Source: Medicago truncatula
Taxonomy: Eukaryota; Streptophyta; Magnoliopsida; Fabales; Fabaceae
Assembly (NCBI RefSeq): GCF_003473485.1
Contig: NC_053046.1
Coordinates: 34,177,332 to 34,241,331 of the forward strand
DNA: 64,000 bases
Direction: 5' to 3'
Positions within the stretch are counted from its first letter, which is position 1; every line of letters starts with the position of its first letter. Below the pieces are notes generated by a model that saw only the letters and a program-made list of their open reading frames with translations, was not told the DNA's origin and did no database searches. The translations under genes and the position numbers were made by a program. This document shows positions 1-12,300 of this stretch, one piece after another.

Positions 1-1096
1 AGTTTCTTCAACCTTCGATCTGATCTATTATTCCTTCATCATCGATCTCTTTTCTTCATTTTTTTTCTTCTTGTTATGTCACTGTCGATTTGATTCCTGT
101 ACTGTGCCTCGATTAGATATTTTGTTTCGGATATTTTTTGTGTGGACCATTCTCTGTTTCGTTACTTTTTGGTTCAATTATATGATATGTTATGTGCCTC
201 GAATAGATCGATTTTTCTATCGTTTTTATTTCACTCTTTATTTTTGTTTTCAAGAGTTCAGATTCAGTTTTAGATGCAGAAAATCGTTTTACAGTACTAT
301 AATAACCGGTTGTAGCTTTTATCGTTATTCTGCAGATTTGATTCTTGTTTGGTTAAAATAAGCATCGGATAAAGTTTAGTTCAGTCATTTTCACTTTTTT
401 TTTTATTGGTCAAGTTTTCACCTTTTGTTTTAATTACGTTTTCCCGGCGAAAAGTGTAAAATTTAAATTATGACAAAAGATATCCAAATATTGAGTTTAT
501 GTTTGGTATCATTTTGAGATGTCAGAATTGTGGTGGCACACTGTGATGGTAGGTTTTGCAAAATCACAACGGTCACCATGATTCTGAAATACTTCATTGT
601 GATACCAAAGTATTTTATTATTGGTAAAATGAAATACAACATGTAAGCACTGAAGTATTCTGAACACTTGTAGCTAGTTTGTATTTGGAACGAGTTGACT
701 TTATGAGTTTTTGTGGTTTGTGCTCGTAATTCAGAGGAATAATTTCTTGTTCAGATAATTTTATGTGGCTTCTCTGCTTTGTAATTTTAAGGAAGATATG
801 CGTAATTTATTTTGAGAAAAGATGTCTGTCTAATTGTAAGAAAATTACATAAAATGTGGGAGTCAGGTATAATTTTGAAACAAAAAAGGTGCGTGCAAGT
901 GTAAATGTCTCTAGTTTTGAATACCCAATGTATAGGTCACTGAAACACTGACTTTTTAACCCAAAAGATAGAGGAATTGGAATATTCAATTTCATTCATA
1001 TTAATTTCCTTGGTCTATGTTTATGATTTTATGCTTTTGGGTTTGACCAGTCTTTATCTTGCTTCTGACGTGTTTTTTTTTTTTACTGCATTGCAG
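1..1096 (+). other. Intron 1 of the isocitrate dehydrogenase gene (3' portion)
   Basis: A long, strongly T-rich stretch ending in TTGCAG directly before the first visible ICDH exon. I found no coding exon in it; the 96-codon open frame at 71-361 is low-complexity and looks like chance. The first 350 bases carry TTCGATCTG (14-22) and related GATTTG/GATCTG words, resembling the motif described for enhancing plant introns. The extreme left could still be 5' leader rather than intron. Confidence 0.6.
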
Positions 1097-4000
1097 GAGA
1101 TGAAATGACCCGTATTATCTGGAAGTATATCAAGGATAAGGTGATTAATCATTTCCTTGATGTTAATGTGATCATATACCAGTTTCATTTTTTCCCGGAT
1201 GAAAATTGCTTTTAATAATGATGTCTTTCTTTCTTTCATTCTTTATGAAATAGCTCATTCTTCCCTTTGTGGAGTTGGACATCAAGTACTTTGACCTAGG
1301 CCTTCCCTATCGTGATGAGACTGATGACAAAGTTACAGTTGAAAGTGCAGAAGCAACTCTCAAGTATGTTTTTATTTAATGTATGTAGAGTTTTTGTTTT
1401 AGGAGTTTAGCTAATACACTAAGAAATATATAGTGCACTGATTTTTTAGTTATAGTATTTTTTCCATATGATATAATGTTGAGTTAAATCGCTTTACATG
1501 TTGATCTTGTGTGATCTTGTGTGATTCTTATCATTGTTTTCTATGTAGGTATAATGTAGCAATCAAGTGTGCAACTATCACTCCAGGTATTGTAGCTAAA
1601 TCATAACATATTATTTTAGTTTTACCTTCATGCAGACTTGTGTTAGTACATGTACGTGTTATGAGTAAGAAATAGGGGACATCCTATGTATTGCTTGTTC
1701 ATGAATATTGCTGATTAAATTGCTGCATGGTAATGTTGTACTCAGCATTAAATATTGACAGGGCTTATACTATTGTTATAATTGACAGATGAAGCTCGTG
1801 TCAAGGAGTTTGGTCTGAAGAGTATGTGGAGGAGTCCAAATGGAACAATCAGAAACATTTTGAATGGTAACCGAACTTAATTTCCTTGATTATTGTTTTT
1901 TATATGATAATAAATACTAGTTAGTTTACATATTCTGGTCCATCATTGGTAGCTAATCAATTGTATATGAGTAGAGATATATATATTGGTTTCTTATTTG
2001 CGGTCTGAAAAATTTCAGGAACTGTCTTCAGAGAACCAATTATTTGCAAAAACATCCCTCGCCTTATTCCTGGTATTTATTGAATTTTTCTTTTCTATTA
2101 CTCCTTTTCCTTGATGAATGGAGATGTTTGAATATCTCAACATTTCTAGGTTGGACAAAGCCAATATGTATTGGAAGGCATGCTTTTGGTGATCAATATC
2201 GGGCCACTGACTCAGTGATTAAAGGGCCAGGAAAGCTGAAGCTGGTTTTTGGTATGCTTCTTTTCTTTATTTTGATGGTTTCACGAGACTGTATTTAATA
2301 CTACATATTCTCAAGTTAGAAAGCATGTAATTGCTTCTTGTGGACCTAGTTTTTTTTGTATTAATTTATGTTGCCAACTGACGGTTATTTATATATATTA
2401 TTTTGTTTTTGTAGTTCCAGAAGGCCAGGGTGAGACCACCGATTTGGAGGTTTATAACTTCACCGGTGAAGGAGGTGTTGCATTGGCCATGTACAACACT
2501 GACGAGGTTGGATCTGCGTTGTCTTTTATTAATTTTGGTTGGATGTATAATATTTCTATGATATCTGCCGGTACTAAACTATATATTATTTGGTATGTGA
2601 TGCAGTCTATTCGTTCTTTTGCTGAAGCGTCTATGGCAGTTGCTCTTGAGAAAAAATGGCCACTTTATCTTAGCACCAAAAATACAATTCTTAAGAAATA
2701 TGATGGAAGGTATGCTATTTATTGTTAGTTTCTTATTTGTTTACTTTCAAAAGCCTTTGCAATATTAATTCATGTTTAATTAATTATATTCATTTATTGG
2801 TTAAAGATTCAAGGACATATTTCAAGAAGTTTATGAGGCAGGCTGGAAATCAAAGTATGAGGCTGCTGGTATATGGTGAGTGAATGTGCATTTCGTTCTT
2901 GAGAAAAAAATTATTCATATGATATTATTGTTTATACCTTTATCTAATGGATTTCTAGGTATGAGCACCGGCTCATTGATGATATGGTGGCATATGCACT
3001 CAAGAGTGAAGGAGGTTATGTATGGGCATGCAAAAACTATGATGGAGATGTCCAGAGTGATTTCTTAGCTCAAGGTTTGTTTTGTCATGCTTGTTTATCA
3101 GTCATTTTCTTTTGGCAATTTCGGATGGGTGGATTTTTTTTCCTCTAACTAATATCTATTCACACTTGTTCAGGTTTTGGATCATTGGGTTTGATGACTT
3201 CTGTATTGGTAAGTGTCATTCAAAGTCCTTTAGCTTACTTTTTGTCGGTTTATTTTTTCCCCACATTTGTTGAAAATCCTCTATATCTCTCAGTTGCTGT
3301 AGTGCTTCGTTAAGAATGAAATAAACTAATCTCTTTTAAATGAATTATTAATTAAAAATTTAACCAGATATTCTATTTATTCATTAAAATGAGGCTAATA
3401 TAGTCCTTTGCGATAGATCTTAATGTTCTACAATCTGATACATACTGGATTGGCCTCTAGGCATATTTAGTATTCTTGGTGTTTTCCTGCTGGTTGGTAC
3501 TATTGACTTAAGATTTAAAGGGTATGCATTGTCAGTGTAATTTTTTTTTCGTTGACACCTAATGAAAAAATCCACTACGCTGCCACAATACCTAACTTTT
3601 GTATGGTTATTTTGAAACCAATAGTGTGACATGGAAAAATGGTGGCTTCTCATTGATTGTTAGTGTAAAACTGTTTTACACATACAATGTGGTTAACTCA
3701 TTGAATTATGGTATTATTTCAGGTTTGCCCTGATGGAAAGACCATAGAAGCAGAAGCAGCCCATGGGACAGTTACCCGTCATTTCAGGGTTCACCAAAAG
3801 GGTGGAGAAACCAGCACAAACAGCATAGCATCCATCTTTGCTTGGACAAGAGGTCTAGCCCATAGGTAATTACTGTGTAATGTACATAGTTCAGTGCTAA
3901 GATTTACCCATTTTATCAGAAATTCTTCGAAATAATATAATTGGGATACTGGGGAATTAAAAGGTGTATATGTTGACAGGGCAAAACTGGATGACAATGC

Positions 4001-4294
4001 TACGCTCTTGGATTTCACTGAAAAGCTAGAGGCAGCTTGTATTGGAGTAGTAGAGTCTGGGAAGATGACCAAGGATTTGGCACTTATTCTTCATGGATCC
4101 AAGTAAGTTACTTATCAGTTATCACTGGGGCATTGCCACAACAATGGCCAAAGCATTTGTTTTTCTACTAGACATTATTAAATTAACTCTGCTTTATTTT
4201 TCTTGCAATTAGGCTGTCTAGGGAGCATTATCTGAACACAGAGGAATTCATCGATGCTGTGGCTGCTGATCTTAAAACAAAGATCTCTGCTTAG
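1097..4294 (+). CDS. ICDH: NADP-dependent isocitrate dehydrogenase, cytosolic type (5' partial)
   Basis: Converts isocitrate to 2-oxoglutarate and CO2 while making NADPH; the plant cytosolic form supplies carbon skeletons for nitrogen assimilation. Fourteen exons are visible: 1097-1140, 1254-1363, 1549-1586, 1789-1866, 2019-2072, 2150-2251, 2415-2506, 2606-2709, 2807-2875, 2959-3074, 3174-3208, 3723-3865, 3980-4102, 4213-4294. All junctions are GT-AG and phases agree. The joined product reads [14 protein letters not shown] at its start, then the substrate-loop segment [20 protein letters not shown], then [18 protein letters not shown] and [20 protein letters not shown], and ends [10 protein letters not shown]. 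This is near-identical in pattern to plant cytosolic ICDH. The usual N-terminal exon (about 17 residues ending in MDG) is not in the window: exon 2 begins in phase inside a glycine codon. No transit peptide can be judged without that exon. Confidence 0.96.
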
Positions 4295-6307
4295 ATTTGT
4301 GATTTTAGGCAGGTGATTGCTTCGGTTCCCTTCATATTTGAGCACACAAAAATAGATTTTTTTTTTTGTGAAATGGCCATGGAAATATATACTATAACCA
4401 TAATTATATCGCTTCTTATACCTAAAGGGATTTTTGTTTGTTTGTTGGTATTATCAGATGGGAAAAGGGACGAGATTGAAGGGATCAAATGGACTTTCAA
4501 AAGAAATAAGAAAGGGGAACGAAGCATGGCTACTTTTGCTTCATTTGTCTGATGGATGGGAATGCAAGGGTTGGGTTCTTCCCCATATTGTTTGACTGTT
4601 TTATTTGTTTGTAATTTTGAACTAAATGCCTTAGAAGTTTAAATGAATTTTCCTTTCTTTCTGTTGATTTTAACTTTTTAACTTTGCATGCTTGCCTCGT
4701 TTCGTTTTAAATCAATCTTGTTAGCATTAGAAGCCTTCAGCAAAAAACAAGGTAGATAATGTGTGTACCCTTGCTTTTTATGGTTTCCTCATTATTGCCA
4801 TTTTTACCCATTTACGGTCCCACCATTACACCTTACACTCTTCGTGCTTTGCTTTGGTTCCATTCTCAATTACTGATGGTGACTTCATTCTTATCCCTTA
4901 TGCAACTTCATTACTCTTCCCCACACGACTTTATCACTCTCATCGCATCTCCCCTCTGAACCTCTCAATGTCCCTATTTATTTTGGTCAAATGAACATCA
5001 TATATATCATATGATAATAAAGGGTAACACCCAACTTACCCAGCCTCTTAACCCGTTGTGGTACGTTTTGTTTGAACATGTTAGACTTGATGTAAACTTA
5101 CCCGTTTACTCTGCAAATGATTCTCACATTTATTTACTGCAAACTAATAGTTTAACTTTAAGGCCTAAATTTGAAAATTTAAATCATAAAAAAAATGTTT
5201 ATGTAATTATGTTGACAAAATTGGAAAAAAGAAGTTTCACAGAAAAACTATAGAAATGAAGAACAAATAAACCATCAATTTAAGACCATGCATTCTCTTC
5301 AAGTTATTCTATAAGATAACCAAAACTAACAACTCGCTTATAAAAACTGTCAATTTAATTTCTAGATTGTATGAAAAACTGTCAATTTAGTCCTTAATAT
5401 CTTAACAGTAGGGATTAAATTAACATATATCAGGAAAGTACAATAAAACTTATATAGCCATTGACAAAAACAGCGAACTGTTCTAACTAACCAATTAAAG
5501 TGACTAATATTTATACCTAATGGAAGCATTGGTAAGGAGAACTAGGTTTGCAAAAAGCTTTTACACTAAAAAGAAGTATGAAAATGCTTGAAACTTTTTT
5601 TTTTTGTCGAAAAAATGCTTGAAACTTGAAACCATCCCACCAAAGTTCTTGGAATAATAATGTAAAAAAAAAAAAACTCTAGGATAACTTCGTTGGTTCA
5701 CGTTGATTTAATCTAGAATAAAGCAGTTCATTTAAAAGTGTCCTTATTTATTCCGCGTTTTTCTAAAAACACACTCCCTATAAAGGATAACTTGACTAGA
5801 TATGACATTATTAATATAGATTCTCAATTTTGTTTAGGTGGTTGTGGGAGGGATGAAAATTCTCCACATTCATTTTTTGATTGTGCATTTTTTTTAAAGT
5901 GTGCGGTATCATGTTTTGAATTGGTTGGGTATTCTAGTGCTTTGCCTAATGAAACTATCGTGTTTGTATACCAAACTTGAGGACTTCATTCAGGCAATAA
6001 GACTTTTCGCGAATACTTTTTAGCAATTTGGTTGACTTTTTTTGTTTGTTTAAAGAAGCTGTTAATGAAACGAGATCGATAAAACTATTTAGTTGACTTA
6101 CATTGATTCTTTATCGAAAGAACATGATAGTCCTCTTTTTAGCTATAAAGAATCAACTTCGAATCAGTTACTTAGACAAAGTGGAAATTTAAGTTTGGTG
6201 TTGGATTAAATCAAAGATTAAAAGTAATCATTGGTGGGTCCGCTAATCCACTTTGGGTGTCTTGTGCTAATTTGTAATGTAACTCAGCGATAAACCCCTC
6301 ACACGAA
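4295..6307. other. Intergenic: ICDH 3' UTR, then LINE relic
   Basis: The first 350 bases after the ICDH stop are probably 3' UTR; a possible acceptor/donor pair (GGCAG then GTGATT near 4310-4316) makes a UTR intron conceivable. After about 4,660 the DNA is AT-rich with no gene, apart from the LINE fragment at 5738-6180. Confidence 0.5.
5738..6180 (+). pseudogene. LINE fragment: zf-RVT zinc-binding region
   Basis: The frame from 5738 reads FIPRFSKNTLPIKDNLTRYD and then LGGCGRDENSPHSFFDC. This is the layout of the zinc-binding region (zf-RVT) that follows reverse transcriptase in plant non-LTR retrotransposons: 'LPTKDNL', then CxxGC, then an H-F-x-C pair. Beyond 5980 the reading is broken by stops but still resembles the W-rich tail of such elements. 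No reverse transcriptase domain and no clear ends are visible, so this is a dead remnant. Confidence 0.6.
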
Positions 6308-9300
6308 ATGGCACCAAAACCTTTCCACTTTCCCGCCAAACGAACAACCGCCATTTTCCTTCTAACCGCCGCCACCGCCGCCATAGCTACTGCCAACTCT
6401 GACGACCTCTCCTCCCAAATCCATGGCATCGTCCGCACCGCTCGCGCCGTCTCCACTGTATCAATCCTTTTCCATTTTCTTCTCTCATCGTTCAATTTCG
6501 CTTCTTCATCTTTCGTTTTTCAATTTTCCAGGTTACTTCCACTGTCGTAGATTACGAATTCTCGCTCCGCGGCCTTCAAAAACACTCCGATCAGTATCGT
6601 CATACGATTTCCCAGGTAACCGTCATCTCTTGAATCGTATTCATTGTTTCAATTGGCGTCGTAATAGTTTCAATTTTACGTTTTTTTTGGTGATTAGGTT
6701 CATCAACGTTCCGCGAAGAGGTTTCTGAAGCTATGTGAAGCTAACAAAGGGTTTTATGTGAAAGCTGGACAATTCATTGCTTCGCAAAAAGTGATTCCGA
6801 GAGAGTACTCTTCAACTTTATCAGTGTTACAAGATCAGGTGTGACGTGGCTTTCAATGTATCTGTTCAATTTCAATTTTCTCATTGGTTTTTTTTGTTTG
6901 ATTTTCTTTCTAATTGGAACATTTTGATGATTTAGGTTTCTCCTCTTCCTTTTGAAGTCATTGAGAAAGTGTTGAAAGAAAATCTCGGACCGGATTTCTC
7001 TGAGAAGTAAGTTGCACTCACTAACTGAATTTTGATTTTATGAATTCTTTATCGTTCATTGTTTATCTTATAAGAGCTTTTTTGTGTATAAGCTTTGACT
7101 CTGTTTGGTATGGTAAAGGCACATATTTGAGTTTATAGTTTATGACTTATAGCTTTTAAGTTCTTCTGACTAAAAGAGACTCGTTTGGTAATTGTCATTT
7201 TCTCACGAGCTTATAGCTTATTTTTTTGAGCTTATAATGTTTTTTGATAAACTAATTCAAGTAGCTTAAAGCTTACAGCTTCTCACTTTTTATCTCAATT
7301 TTACCCCTGCAATCTTAATTGAAAAAAATAAATATTAATTAATATACCCTTTTTATGTCATTTCATATTTATAAGCTACTTCACGCTAATTTTAACCAAA
7401 AATTTGTCCACTATCAGCTATAAGATAACTTATAAGTCATTCTCTATAAGCTAGTTTATCAGCTATCCACTATTTTTTACCAAACAAAACCTTTATATAC
7501 AATTAGAAAAGGAATAAGAGTAAACTCTGGATAGGCTCGTTATAGCAATAAAAATAAGCTGAAAAGAAGTTATGGACATGTCATAAAACTCTTGTCATAA
7601 GATAGTCCAAATAAGCGCTTTAAATGGCCATAAAAAGGCTTAAGTTGTTAGTATGAAGTGCATGAATATAGTTTTTAATTTACGATTAGTTTCCTCATGG
7701 AAGAGTTCTTTGTTGTTAAGGTGTGAACAATGCATTAACCAATTTTATAGCTTTGATTGGACTTACCTTTGAGACAACTGATACACCACGTACACCTCTT
7801 AAATCACCATGTACACTTATTCTTTTTTCTATAAGTTTACAATTTCACATTTTTTAGGTCTTCTTTTTGACGTTACAATTCTTATTTTTGTGAATTCCAT
7901 TATTTCAGATTTTTGTCCATTGATGAACGACCTATTGGTGCTGCATCTATTGCTCAAGTTCACCATGCAGTACTAAAAAGTGGTCAAGAAGTAGCAATCA
8001 AGGTTTGTGTACAGGTTTTGAGACTTTACGGAATTCCCGATGGACTTTTCTGAAAATGACCACTAATTTTTTGAAGTTGAAGTTCAGTTTTTACATCTCA
8101 GGCACATTGCCTGCCTGCGACTGTGTTGTTTGAGATGGGAAGACTGTTTAACTTATTATTTGTTATTGGTTGGGTTGATACTATTTGGCATCACAGATTA
8201 GCAAGCACATTGTTTAGAATCGTACTAAGTTGATGTTAGTTTGAGCTTTTGAAGTTGTTATAGTAAAAAGCCCTGTCATTTCAAAAGCATTGTACCTGTC
8301 CAAACATTTTCATTTGTTACCATTGTACATTTTGTTGATAATACAAGTATTTTGTTGTCTTATTTTAAATGATTATATTCGTGATTTGTTAGCTTATTAG
8401 ACTTTTTGGATCAAATCAACCACTTGTTTTCTCATCCCTTTAGTTTATTAATACGGTTTATCGATTCTATCTCCAATTAAACCACATTTATGTGCAACCA
8501 CAAATGTCAAAATATGATTAGCTATTTGAGCCTAAACTTGGGTTTGAGAATAAGTGGATTGGTATAAATGATTTATAGGGTTTAGGGTTTACGGGGTACT
8601 GGCTGACTAGTTATGGATTGCATTTGAATCATAATGATGTTTTAGCAATCTCCTCAATTAGTGGAATTTATTATTTCTGATAATCATGCTAACTAGAAGA
8701 TACTGTTGTTTTGCTGATCATATGTGGAATTCGGGTAGAGGATAGTAACACATGGACTACAAAATGCTAACACTATCTGTACTTCTGTCATTATTAAGTA
8801 AGTTAACAAGTCTTTCATTTCCTTCCATGTGATGCTTTTTCCAACTTTTTCCAACTTTTTCCAACACATGCTTTGAATTGAGGTAAGCTATATTTGGAAA
8901 AATACTTCAATTGTAAAGTCATTTTCTTCCTTGCAAACTAGGTGCAATATCCTTGGATAGAGAAGCAGATGCATTTCGATACAAGAACAATGTATTTCCT
9001 ATCAAAAACTATTGGATGGGTATATGCTCTAACTCTTAACCACTCTTATTTAATGAATGGTATTAAAGAACTTATGTTGGGGCTGTTTATCGAAATTATA
9101 ACTTTTTAAGCATCTTGAAGAGTAAATAGTCACTTTAGTCCCTATAAGTGACAGACGAAGTCAAAATGGTCTCTGTGTTGATTAAAAACATTTAAAAGCC
9201 CCCAAATGTAACATTCGTTGGCTTTTTTATCCCGGGCGTTAAATTAGTGTTGCTTCTCCATCAAATATGCTCATGTCTCATCCATTTTGCCTCGTCATCT

Positions 9301-12300
9301 ACTTATCTGTCTCGCGAACGTTGGCAAGAATCATAATGACTGTTATTTGAACATTTTTGTTCCCTTTACATGTCGAAAAATCCCCAAATGTGAACCCTAA
9401 AAATATTCCAAATTTTATTCTCTGTTCTCTAAAATATGATGGCAGGTTTGTTATGATTAGAATTGTCATCATCTTTGTGGAATACCTACAACAACTTCTA
9501 GAGCTTAGAGCTGCCATAGAGAAAATAAGACCCCCCCTGCACACACAGCCTTACACCCACCAAATACGCCTCCTTTATATATTTTCACAAAGCTCTAGAA
9601 GTGAGCAGAGAGAGAGAGTGAAGGTTTATTCATTGATTCCGTTGAGTGTTCAGTACAAGCTTATAAAGTAACAGCTTAGATAGCTACCCTACCTGACTTG
9701 GAACCAAATAATGGAAAGGATAACTAAGTGTGCTGATTCGTAAGTCGTAACTACGGGCCACATTTTCTCTCTTCTAACAAACTTCCTACAATCTCGCTAA
9801 ATAACTAACTATGTCACCAACTTGCCATCCTACCCCATTTCTTTCTCCTAGCATAAATTTTTTCAATAATTTAGGTCTCTCAACCAGTCAACCCCCCAAC
9901 TCAATTTTACTCTTTTTCTGCATTACGGATTCTATCAAGACTGTAGTAAGTACTTCATCATTTTCTTGAAAAGAGAAGATTTCATGAATTTAATGTCTAA
10001 TTACAGGTCGAGGTTGATCTACATGCTCGGCATGTCATGCTGTCTATATACTCTCTTACTATTTAGTTGCTTTTGTTTCTTTATATTAAGATTCCTTCCT
10101 TTGGCTGCAGCTATACCCTCAATACAGGTTTGGGTGGCTACCATTAGCATTTGCCAAAACTGTGTCTTCAGAACTTGGTTAGTAAGAAAGCTACGTAAAT
10201 ACGGATGACTGTTACTCCCTATCTGAAATGCATTCTATAATTCTGCTATCACATTTTTCTGTTTGCTTCTGGGCATATTGTTTATAATTAGAACTCCCAG
10301 AAAAAGTGCTATATGTTCATGTTCCAACCATTGGTTATTGTTTAGTATTTAAATTTTGTAACTATCCATGAAATTAAGGATAAGTAGTCTAAAATGTATT
10401 AATCAACTAAACATATTCAGATTTTTTTTCTTTGGAAAAAGTTATTTTAGCATTTTAAGGCACACTTAGTCATGAATGAGATATATTCCCTGACTACTTT
10501 CCTGCAGATTTTGTTCAGGAGGCAAGGAATTCTGAGAGAGCAGCCAAAAATTTCAGAAACAACAAAATGGTCAGAATTCCTCATGTATTCTGGGTATGAT
10601 AACCGAGTTAGTTCTATTCCTCCTATTGACTATCCACATACTACCTCTGTCCCTAAATATAGGATCTTCTTGAAAAAAAAATCTTGTCCCATTTTCTAGG
10701 ACTCCATTCAAATATTCATCCACATTAATTTTGTCTTCACCAAAATACCCCTAATTATATTTTGTAGCCAATAAAGAAATAATAAATTAAATACTATAAA
10801 GCGTAAAATTGAAAAAGTTATATCAATCGTTAGCAAATATAATACCATTACAATATTTTTTTTTTTAATTTTCGCGGTTTTGTCATTGGGATCTTATATT
10901 AGAGACAAAGCGAGTAATATTTAGTATACTACTTACAAACTTTGCATTAAAATGCATGCAGGAGTTGACAACAAAGCAAGTCCTAACCATGCAATTTTAT
11001 GCAGGACACAAGGTATGATGGATCTATAATGTCAACAGATGATTATTTCTGGGAAAGACTCTCACTATAGGATAGTAGTTCTAAGATAGGATTTCTATTA
11101 TATCTGAAGCTACTATTATACGTCTAAATTTCACATGATAGATTTTATCAGCATGAGCCACTATGTGTTATGTTGTCTTCTTTACGCTCTTTCCAAATGA
11201 ATCTATTACCATATATTACTTTCCAGTTCCACTATCCCAATTTTTTTTTAGATGACATAAACTCTTTTAAAATTGTCAAGATCCTTAGATGAATCTTTTG
11301 TTCATGGTATAATAAAACAAAGTTTAATTTTAGGATAAAATTCTAATTCAGTTATTCAATTTTGGTATTATATTATTCTGATTTACAAAGGGGAGCCTTG
11401 ATGCAACGGTTGGAGTTGTTGCCATGTGATGTGAATATGGTACCTGTTTGAGTTTTGGAATCAACCTCTTGCCAATGCAAGGCTAGGCTGCCTACGTATA
11501 TCCATAATGGGTCCTACCCTTCCTTAGACCCTGCATGTAGGGGGCTTTATAGAACCAGATTGCCTTTATTCTCTAGATTTAAATTCTATTCAGAGCATCG
11601 TACAACTTATGAGAAGAGCTATTTAATGACGGCACAAGTTGAATGGAATTAATCTTGTTGAAGTTATGGGTTTTAGATAGAATAAGGAGAAGAAAAAATA
11701 TTATTATGGTGAAATATGATTGATGATGATCTGGTACTAACACTAATCCCTGGATTCAAGACTCCTAATCCTAAACATATTAGAAAATCAAGAAGCAAAT
11801 CATGATAATAACTAAGTAATCTGATAACTAATTCTAGGAGATAATCTAAGATACTCTAAGATTAGAAACTGATCCTAGAACTGAGATTAGGCTGGTGCAT
11901 CTGGGCTGAAGACACGTCAAGACGAAGGCTGAGGCTAGAGTATCTCAGATGAAATTCTAGAGTTTTGTCCTTCACTTCAAACTTGTACAAAGAAGGGTCA
12001 TCATGATATGAATGATAATTTTTTTCCTTCGAGAGTAAAATTAGAATGAAGGATGGAAAGGAAAATGTGAATATTGAGATCTGGATCTAGTATATTGAAA
12101 TGTAAACTTCTGAAATATCTGCATTATTACTCTTTCTTATTGCGGTGGGGATTTTTTTTATTCTGGTGAGCAGAAACAAAAGCTTTATTATTGAAGTTGC
12201 ATGGTTTTCTGCGTAGATAGCGCAAACTTGTGCACTTCTTTGCAATATATTTCTTTAGTATATGAACAAGCGAAAAACCTCTAATTTGTGCAATTAGTAC

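Noticed and set aside
71-361. 96-codon frame at the left edge
   Set aside because: Phe/Tyr-rich low-complexity translation of a T-rich intron with no homology pattern; the ICDH frame resumes only after the acceptor at 1096.
8840-8872. Triplicated CTTTTTCCAA motif
   Set aside because: Trivial short tandem repeat inside an intron.
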